This document shows positions 1 through 4,844 of a DNA stretch of 22,372 nt, in pieces. The first letter of the stretch is position 1, and each line of letters begins with the position of its first letter. The notes beneath the pieces are model-generated. The model was not told where the DNA came from and searched no databases. It saw only the letters and a program-made list of their open reading frames with translations. Origin of the DNA: an uncultured Collinsella sp. (GTDB lineage: Bacteria > Actinomycetota > Coriobacteriia > Coriobacteriales > Coriobacteriaceae); the NCBI GenBank assembly GCA_900548935.1, contig URMR01000014.1, forward strand, positions 1 through 22,372, given 5' to 3'. A program made the position numbers and the translations under genes.

Positions 1-21
1 ATGGTCCCAGGCTGACAATTT

Positions 22-77
22 CGACTGTAATGGACGTTCTTAAACGACTAGTCGTTAAGGAACGTCCCCAACGACTA
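22..77. repeat. Inverted pair of REP-like palindromic units
   Basis: Two related ~29-nt units lie head to head around a central CTAG. The unit at 49-77 (read on the - strand) is intact, with arms TAGTCGTT and AACGACTA around a GGGGACG core. The unit at 22-50 (+ strand) shares the right half (GGACGTTCTTAAACGACTA) but has a degenerate left arm. A third unit is at 1571-1599, so the family flanks prfA. Small palindromes of this kind resemble REP/BIME sequences moved by RAYT (IS200-like) transposases; no such transposase is in the window, so that link is inference. Confidence 0.6.
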
Positions 78-91
78 CGTCCAATCATTCC

Positions 92-122
92 GTGCGGGTT
101 ATATGCAGGTTTGCCTGCGCAC
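92..122. other. Small hairpin in the prfA leader
   Basis: GCAGG (105-109) pairs with CCTGC (114-118) across a TTTG loop, and GTGC (92-95) can pair with GCAC (119-122) outside it. No T-tract follows, so this is not a convincing terminator. I see no other supported element between 78 and 271: no coding region and no clear promoter with both boxes. Confidence 0.3.
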
Positions 123-285
123 GCTATCATGTATGGGTTAGACCGCAACTATGTACCCTATACGCGAAGGGATGCGCATGTATCTGAAGATCGACATGCT
201 CTAGCCGGGCTTACCCCCGCAGTGGCGCCATGCGCCCCATCAACTCTGCCGATTTTCATCTTCACGCATATAAAGGAGTCCTGCC

Positions 286-1353
286 ATGCGCGACAAGCTC
301 GAAAAGATCATCAAGGCCTACGAGGAGCTCGAGAAGAAGCTCTCCGACCCGGCCGTCGCTTCCGATATTAAGGAGTTCACGCGTCTCAACAAGGAGTACG
401 CGCACCAGTCCGACCTCATCGCCGCCTCGCGCGAGTACATCGGCGCGCTCGATGACATCGAAGCCGCCAAGGAAATGCTCCACGATACCACCGATGCCGA
501 TGAGAAGGAGATGCTCCAGATGGACATCTCCGAAAACGAGGCAAAGCTTCCCCAGCTCGAGGAAGACATCAAGTACATGCTCATCCCGAGTGACCCCAAC
601 GACGACAAGAACACCATCGTCGAGATTCGCTCCGCCGCCGGTGGCGACGAGGCGGCCATCTTTGCCGGCGACCTGTACAAGATGTACCAGCGCTTCTGCG
701 AGTCGCGCGGCTGGAAGACCACCGTGCTCGACTCCAGCCCCAGCGAGGCCGGCGGCTTTAAGTCCATCGAGTTCAAGGTCGAGGGCGACCGCGTCTACTC
801 CGTCATGAAGTACGAGTCCGGCGTGCATCGCGTCCAGCGCGTCCCCAAGACCGAGTCCCAGGGTCGCATCCAGACCTCCACGGCAACCGTCGCCGTGCTT
901 CCCGAGGCCGAGGAGATCGACGTTCAGATCAACCAATCCGACCTGCGCATCGATACCTACTGTGCCTCCGGCCCTGGCGGTCAGTGCGTTAACACTACCT
1001 ACTCCGCCGTGCGCATCACCCACCTGCCCACCAACACCGTGGTGCAGTCGCAGGAGCAGCGCTCCCAGATTCAGAACCGCGAGGTCTGCATGCAGATGCT
1101 GCGCGCCCGTCTGTACGAGATGGAGCTCGAGAAGCAGCAAGCAGAGCTTGGTGCCGAGCGCCAGAGCCAGATCGGCCACGGCAACCGTTCCGAGAAGATC
1201 CGCACCTACAACCAGCCCCAGGACCGCGTGACCGATCACCGCATCGGTTTCAACTCCACCTACAACGGCGTCCTTTTGGGCGACCAGCTCGGTACCGTGA
1301 TCGAGGCGCTCGCCGCCGCCGAGCGTGCCGAGAAGCTGGCACAGGCTGTGTAG
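286..1353 (+). CDS. prfA: Peptide chain release factor 1 (RF1)
   Basis: RF1 reads UAA and UAG stop codons in the ribosomal A site and triggers release of the finished peptide. The 355-residue length is normal for the family. The N-terminal helical domain covers roughly residues 1-100. The codon-recognition loop carries a PxT-type tripeptide (Pro187-Lys188-Thr189), which marks RF1 rather than RF2 (SPF). The catalytic GGQ is at residues 231-233, in the context SGPGGQCVNTT; the residue after GGQ is Cys where many RF1s have His. Gln233 is the expected methylation target of PrmC, encoded next downstream. The ATG at 286 follows a strong ribosome binding site, AAAGGAG at 272-278. A structured repeat containing a terminator begins 3 nt after the stop, so prfA is probably transcribed separately from prmC. 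Confidence 0.97.
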   Translation: MRDKLEKIIKAYEELEKKLSDPAVASDIKEFTRLNKEYAHQSDLIAASREYIGALDDIEAAKEMLHDTTDADEKEMLQMDISENEAKLPQLEEDIKYMLIPSDPNDDKNTIVEIRSAAGGDEAAIFAGDLYKMYQRFCESRGWKTTVLDSSPSEAGGFKSIEFKVEGDRVYSVMKYESGVHRVQRVPKTESQGRIQTSTATVAVLPEAEEIDVQINQSDLRIDTYCASGPGGQCVNTTYSAVRITHLPTNTVVQSQEQRSQIQNREVCMQMLRARLYEMELEKQQAELGAERQSQIGHGNRSEKIRTYNQPQDRVTDHRIGFNSTYNGVLLGDQLGTVIEALAAAERAEKLAQAV

Positions 1354-1356
1354 CGG

Positions 1357-1503
1357 GTTACGCGGTTTTGCCAAACCGCGTAACGGCTCGACGCTGCGCG
1401 ACGTCCAGAGCGACAATTTGTCATTCAAAAGGCGAGGCATGACCAGAAGGTCTATGCCTCGCCTTTTTCATGCCAACTTGTTCGCTCTGGACGGCGCTCG
1501 CTG
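1357..1503 (+). repeat. 147-bp multi-hairpin repeat, copy 1
   Basis: This element starts 3 nt after the prfA stop and has a gapless partner at 16940-17086 (133/147 identical by my count). It holds three stems. H1 is a perfect 12-bp hairpin, 1357-1368 with 1373-1384, loop TGCC. H2 is an outer stem, 1403-1412 with 1483-1492, extended by 1413-1416 with 1478-1481. H3, nested inside H2, is a terminator stem, 1427-1440 with 1454-1467, capped by GACC/GGTC around an AGAA loop. Most differences between the copies are paired changes that keep the stems. Weaker similarity continues past 1503 (a CTGCG-containing tail to about 1520). No protein is suggested. It could be a REP-like mobile palindrome, a repeated terminator, or a structured RNA. 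Confidence 0.85.
1427..1468 (+). terminator. Intrinsic terminator of prfA, inside repeat copy 1
   Basis: The 14-bp stem AAAAGGCGAGGCAT / ATGCCTCGCCTTTT is closed by GACC-AGAA-GGTC with one bulged base (1453) and followed by a run of five T (1464-1468). The A-run on the 5' side means it could also work on the other strand. It lies 74 nt after the prfA stop. Confidence 0.8.
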
Positions 1504-1570
1504 TCCGTCCTCTACCTGCGGCGTTGCCTTGCTCCGGATGCGGTATGCTCAACCTGCGGCGCCTTAGAGG

Positions 1571-1599
1571 TAGTCATTGGGGACGGTCTTAAATGACTA
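1571..1599 (+). repeat. REP-like palindromic unit
   Basis: 29-nt unit with arms TAGTCATT and AATGACTA around GGGGACG. By my alignment 24 of 29 positions match the unit at 49-77 read in the same sense. One of the differences is paired: G-C in that copy and A-T here (arm positions 6 and 24), so the palindrome is kept. Confidence 0.65.
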
Positions 1600-1915
1600 G
1601 GTTGGGTAAATTACTTTTCGAGTTTATTTAATCTGCTTTGTTAGAAATTAAGCTGCCTACCTGCTCAAAGTAATTAACAGTCTTCATGTGCTATTGAAAA
1701 TATTGCTCGGAAAATCGTCCAAGAAGTCGCGGGGCTCTTTTTGGTGCGTCGCGCGTCAAGTGATTTGGCAAGTTCTTGGTTAGATATTGGACAGTTTTGG
1801 GGCAACCTTGCCAAAAGCTTGACGAATGCAAATCTAGACGTCGACGGATGAACACTTTGGACGGGGGCAAACAAAAAATCTGGGCTGATTCTCGATAATC
1901 GCCTCCAATCGTCCC
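1600..1915. other. Unexplained AT-richer intergenic stretch upstream of prmC
   Basis: This stretch is clearly richer in A+T than the genes around it, mainly between 1600 and 1700. I see no convincing gene: reading frames of up to about 107 codons exist on the - strand between 1674 and 1997, but none has a ribosome binding site or recognisable motif, and one overlaps the prmC start region. Structure seen: an imperfect inverted repeat, AATTACTTT-tc-GAG (1609-1622) with CTCAAAGTAATT (1664-1675), and a small hairpin, TTTTGG (1795-1800) with CCAAAA (1811-1816). It may be a mobile-element remnant, a long leader or a non-coding RNA; the sequence does not decide. Confidence 0.4.
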
Positions 1916-1942
1916 TTGCCAAGCGCTGGCCTCGCGTACAAT
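1916..1942 (+). promoter_or_regulatory. Possible prmC promoter
   Basis: TTGCCA (1916-1921) and a good -10 box TACAAT (1937-1942) are separated by 15 nt, slightly short. The -10 lies about 49 nt upstream of the prmC ATG. Weak but plausible, because prmC is cut off from prfA by a terminator. Confidence 0.4.
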
Positions 1943-1990
1943 CTGCTCCGACATTCGCGCGCCGCCTGGCGCTTAAGAGGGGAGGACCCC

Positions 1991-3241
1991 ATGGCAAACG
2001 AGATCTGGACCATCAAGCGTTGTCTCGAGTGGACCAAGGAGTACCTGGCCGAGCGCGGCGAGGAACACCCCCGTCTTTCTGCCGAATGGCTGCTGTGCGC
2101 AGCCACGAGTCTGACGCGCATCGACTTATATATGCGTATGGACGAGACGCTCGATGCGGCGCAGCTCGAGACCATGCACGCGGCGGTTGTCCGCCGCGCC
2201 AAGGGCGAGCCGCTGCAGTACATCACCGGCAGCACACAGTTTCGCATGATCGACGTCGCATGCGCCCCCGGTGTACTCATTCCGCGCCCCGAGACCGAGA
2301 TGCTCGTTGAGGAAGTCCTCAATTATCTGGATGCCGAGGTGCTGAGCCCCGAGGCTGCTGCCCGTCAGCGTGTTGAGCTTCCTTGGAACGATGAGGTCGA
2401 GGAGGCACGCAAAGCCGAAGCCGCATTGGCCGACGAGCGAGCGACGGCCGAGCGCCGTACTGCCAACCTCACGGCCGCCGATGAGGCTGCGCTGGGTGGC
2501 GACGTACTGGGCAGCCGTGCCTATGCCGAGGAACTGGCCGACCGCGAGGCCGAGGAAGCCGCTGCGCAGGCAGCAGAAGCCGAAGCCGCGGAAGCCGCCG
2601 AGCCCGAGCTCGACGAATACGGCATCGCCATCGAGGGTGCCGACCAGGAGACGGCTTCAGCTCAGGATGCCGCTGCGCCTGCCCCAGCCGAGCCCCGCAC
2701 TGCTCGCGTTCTCGAGGTCGGCTGCGGCACGGGCTGCATCTCGCTTTCCCTTGCCTGGGAGCGTCGCGGCCATGTCGCCTGCACCGCTACCGATATCGAG
2801 CCGCGCGCCATCGACCTGGCCACCAAAAACCGCGACGCGCTCGGGCTTACGTCCGATGAGGTCGCCTTCAGCCTCACGAACCTGGTGAGCTCTATCCCCC
2901 GCGAGGAGTGGGGCACCTTTGACGTGCTCGTCTCCAACCCGCCTTACATTCCGACCGACGTCATGCGCTCGCTGCCGCACGAGGTCAAGGACTTTGAGCC
3001 CGATTTGGCGCTCGAGGGCGGTGCCGATGGCCTTGATATCTTCCGCCGCCTGCTCAATGCGGCGCCCTATATGCTGCGCGCTGGCGGCCTGTTTGCCTGC
3101 GAGCTTTACGAGGGCGCCCTCGACGCCGCCGCCGAGCTCTGCCGCCAGGCGGGCCTCTCGGACGTGCGCATCGTCTGCGACCTCACCGATCGTCCCCGCA
3201 TCGTTCGAGCCATCGTCACCGAGCCCAAACAGCGCCAGTAA
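1991..3241 (+). CDS. prmC: Release factor glutamine methyltransferase with large Ala/Glu-rich insert
   Basis: PrmC uses S-adenosylmethionine to N5-methylate the Gln of the GGQ motif in RF1 and RF2; its substrate gene prfA is next door. The N-terminal helical substrate-binding domain (about 1-105) ends in the conserved IPRPETE (97-103). The Rossmann methyltransferase domain starts near 238 with the SAM-binding loop LEVGCGTGC (241-249), and the catalytic NPPY is at 316-319. The protein is 416 residues, against roughly 280 for typical PrmC. The extra length sits between IPRPETE and the SAM loop: about 115 residues (around 113-236), rich in Ala, Glu and Asp and probably coiled-coil or disordered. 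Both flanking domains look intact. ATG 1991 is chosen because GGAGG (1981-1985) sits just upstream; an in-frame start at 1916 has no such site and adds non-homologous residues. Confidence 0.93.
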   Translation: MANEIWTIKRCLEWTKEYLAERGEEHPRLSAEWLLCAATSLTRIDLYMRMDETLDAAQLETMHAAVVRRAKGEPLQYITGSTQFRMIDVACAPGVLIPRPETEMLVEEVLNYLDAEVLSPEAAARQRVELPWNDEVEEARKAEAALADERATAERRTANLTAADEAALGGDVLGSRAYAEELADREAEEAAAQAAEAEAAEAAEPELDEYGIAIEGADQETASAQDAAAPAPAEPRTARVLEVGCGTGCISLSLAWERRGHVACTATDIEPRAIDLATKNRDALGLTSDEVAFSLTNLVSSIPREEWGTFDVLVSNPPYIPTDVMRSLPHEVKDFEPDLALEGGADGLDIFRRLLNAAPYMLRAGGLFACELYEGALDAAAELCRQAGLSDVRIVCDLTDRPRIVRAIVTEPKQRQ

Positions 3242-3255
3242 TATTTATTAACTGA

Positions 3256-3284
3256 TTAGCAAAAATTATAAAGTAGTTTATAAT
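3256..3284 (+). promoter_or_regulatory. hicAB promoter with overlapping palindromic operator
   Basis: A -35-like TTAGCA (3256-3261) and a perfect -10 TATAAT (3279-3284) are 17 nt apart. A perfect 9-bp inverted repeat, AATTATAAA (3264-3272) and TTTATAATT (3277-3285) with a GTAG spacer, covers the -10 and much of the spacer. A repressor bound here would block RNA polymerase, matching the autoregulation known for HicB-type antitoxins. That HicB is the binder is inference. Confidence 0.65.
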
Positions 3285-3309
3285 TAGGACGGCTGAAAGA
3301 GGTCGGCCC

Positions 3310-3495
3310 ATGCAACCTCCTACCTTTCGGGAGATCATTGCCCTACTCAAGCACGATGGATTCGTGAAGGTCGCGCAAGTCGGTAGTCATGCTAAGTATG
3401 TTTCTGGCGACCGTGTTGTCACCGTGAACGGCTCTGGTGGTGATCGACCAAAGAAGGGCACGTGGGCAAGTATTCGTCGCCAAGCTGGATGGTAG
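3310..3495 (+). CDS. hicA: HicA-family toxin (mRNA interferase)
   Basis: HicA toxins are small dsRBD-fold ribonucleases that cleave mRNAs and halt growth when free of HicB. This 61-residue protein has the family's length and landmarks: an N-terminal helix (FREIIALLKHDGF), the catalytic-His motif GSHAKY with His27, a beta strand (RVVTVNG), and the C-terminal KGTWASIRRQAGW, which matches the usual KGTL..IL.QAG ending. It starts at ATG 3310 about 25 nt downstream of a palindrome-covered -10 box. There is only a weak purine stretch (GAAAGAGG, 3295-3302) as ribosome binding site. The antitoxin gene begins 11 nt after its stop. Gene order toxin then antitoxin is usual for HicAB. Confidence 0.88.
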   Translation: MQPPTFREIIALLKHDGFVKVAQVGSHAKYVSGDRVVTVNGSGGDRPKKGTWASIRRQAGW

Positions 3496-3506
3496 TTGGA
3501 GGCAAA

Positions 3507-3953
3507 ATGAGGCAGCGATTTACCTATGACTGCGTTCTCATAAAAGAAGACGACGGTTACTGCGCTAGCTTCCCGCAGATTCCCGGCGCCTTTGCCGATG
3601 GCGATACGCGCGAAGAAGCGATCGCCCATGCCACCGAGGCACTGATGGCATTTTTGGCCGACGACCTCAACAACGGTTTGACTCCGGCAGAGTACGAACG
3701 CACGGCCGAGGTTGTGGCCCTTTCAGTCGAAATCGACCACGATGACGCTCGGGAAGCGGCGTGCCGAACATTTAAAGACGCAGCGCTGGACCTCAAAGTC
3801 TCCGCTTCGCGGATTACCGCGCTGGTCAAAGCAGGAAAGCTCGATGTTGAACTCGTCGACGGCCGTCGGATGATAACGATAGACAGCATCGAGCGCTACG
3901 CCGCCCAAGAACGCCACGCCGGCAGGCCAAAGAAGTTCGTCGCAGTCCAATAA
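3507..3953 (+). CDS. hicB: HicB-family antitoxin with C-terminal helix-turn-helix-like region
   Basis: HicB binds and inactivates HicA and usually represses its own operon. The N-terminal half (residues 1-70) fits the partial RNase H-like fold of HicB: YDCVLIKEDDGYCASFPQIPG followed by TREEAIAHATEAL. The C-terminal part (about 92-135) reads like a DNA-binding helix pair and wing (LKVSASRITALVKAGKLDVELVDGRRMITIDSIERYA), similar to excisionase/AlpA-like or XRE-type segments. The mature length is 148 residues. ATG 3507 is chosen over an in-frame upstream start at 3462, because GGAGG (3498-3502) sits 4 nt before it and the upstream start would overlap hicA by 34 nt. It is likely co-transcribed with hicA from the promoter at 3256-3284. 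Confidence 0.87.
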   Translation: MRQRFTYDCVLIKEDDGYCASFPQIPGAFADGDTREEAIAHATEALMAFLADDLNNGLTPAEYERTAEVVALSVEIDHDDAREAACRTFKDAALDLKVSASRITALVKAGKLDVELVDGRRMITIDSIERYAAQERHAGRPKKFVAVQ

Positions 3954-4038
3954 CCCCCTCACTTTCACCGACTACTAGAGCCGCTCACCAAACCAACATG
4001 CGCTCTGGGCAAATAGGTTGAACGTTTCGTGCGAGAAT

Positions 4039-4077
4039 GCCCCTCAGTAAACAAACTTTCACCAGAGCGTAAGGGGC
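4039..4077 (+). promoter_or_regulatory. Inverted repeat that could mask the tsaC ribosome binding site
   Basis: GCCCCT (4039-4044) is complementary to AGGGGC (4072-4077), which contains the AAGGGG ribosome binding site of tsaC (4071-4076). The loop is 27 nt. An overlapping alternative pairing is CGCTCTGG (4001-4008) with CCAGAGCG (4062-4069). Two mutually overlapping hairpins could form a switch, but each is short and chance cannot be excluded. Confidence 0.3.
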
Positions 4078-4087
4078 TGGCATACAC

Positions 4088-4831
4088 ATGCAGACGGTCT
4101 ACCGGGTATACGAGGGAGCGCGCGAGCCGCATCGGCTCGCCGTTGAGCGTACGGCCGAGGTGCTCGGCTGTGGCGGCTTGGCGCTGATCCCGACCGAGAC
4201 GGTCTACGGTGTCGCCGTAGCGGTTAACGCCTTCTCGGACGCCGTGCCCCAAGATACAAGCGAATCTCTGCCGTGGCCGCGCGATCCGCAGGTTGCCGTC
4301 AATGGCGCCGCGGTGCCCGCACTCGGTACCGGCTACCGTCGCATCTTTACCCTCAAGCAACGTGACCTCACCCAAACGGTCGCCTGGCTGGTCGATGATG
4401 CCGAGGCCCTCGATCGCTACGGCGTGGATATTCCGGAAGAGGCCCGCGCGCTTGCCCGAAGATGCTGGCCGGGCGCCCTGACTATCGTGGTCAAGGCAGC
4501 CCCCTGCGTGCCGACCTTTATGCGCGCCGCCGACGACACCGTGGCCCTGCGCGCTTCGGCCTCGCCCGTGGTGCAAGCGCTCATCCGCGCCTGCGGCAGC
4601 CCTCTTGCCTGCACCAGCGCCAACACGCATGGCGCGCCCGCGCCGGCAAGTTTTGTCACGGTGGAGGAGCGCATCCTGGAGGGGGTCGATGTTGCCGTCG
4701 ACGCCGGTGAGACCCCGTGTCGCGACGCCTCAACCATCGTGTCGTTCCAGCACGGCGAGCTCCAGATCCTGCGCCAAGGTGCGCTTCCCGCATCAGAGAT
4801 CGAGCGGGTCCTGTCCGACCCGATGCAATAG
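4088..4831 (+). CDS. tsaC: L-threonylcarbamoyladenylate synthase (TsaC/YrdC/Sua5 family)
   Basis: This enzyme makes threonylcarbamoyl-AMP from Thr, bicarbonate and ATP, the first step of t6A modification at A37 of ANN-decoding tRNAs. Family motifs are clear: PTETVYGV (residues 35-42), the basic IFTLKQR (86-92), WPGALTIVV (127-135) and the TSAN signature (176-179). At 247 residues it is longer than the single-domain TsaC (about 190) but lacks the second Sua5 domain. The extra length is partly an insert of about 35 residues (around 46-83) between the PTETVYG strand and the LKQR loop. The start ATG 4088 follows AAGGGG (4071-4076) by 11 nt. In many bacteria tsaC directly follows prmC; here hicAB lies between them. 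glpK starts 13 nt after its stop, so the two are probably co-transcribed. Confidence 0.9.
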   Translation: MQTVYRVYEGAREPHRLAVERTAEVLGCGGLALIPTETVYGVAVAVNAFSDAVPQDTSESLPWPRDPQVAVNGAAVPALGTGYRRIFTLKQRDLTQTVAWLVDDAEALDRYGVDIPEEARALARRCWPGALTIVVKAAPCVPTFMRAADDTVALRASASPVVQALIRACGSPLACTSANTHGAPAPASFVTVEERILEGVDVAVDAGETPCRDASTIVSFQHGELQILRQGALPASEIERVLSDPMQ

Positions 4832-4844
4832 AAAGGTGTAAGCG

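Noticed and set aside
262..1440. 392-codon open frame on the - strand over prfA
   Set aside because: High-GC codon bias in prfA creates long antisense frames; the prfA frame has full family motifs and a strong ribosome binding site.
1674..1997. 107-codon open frame on the - strand upstream of prmC
   Set aside because: No ribosome binding site, no recognisable motif, and it overlaps the prmC start and promoter region. Kept only as unexplained sequence.
4018..4038. TTGAAC and GAGAAT as a tsaC promoter
   Set aside because: Spacing is only 9 nt, too short for a sigma-70 promoter.
3961..4063. Nine-base direct repeat ACTTTCACC at 3961 and 4055
   Set aside because: Too short and too close to interpret as an attachment or target-site duplication for hicAB; both copies lie on the same side of the module.
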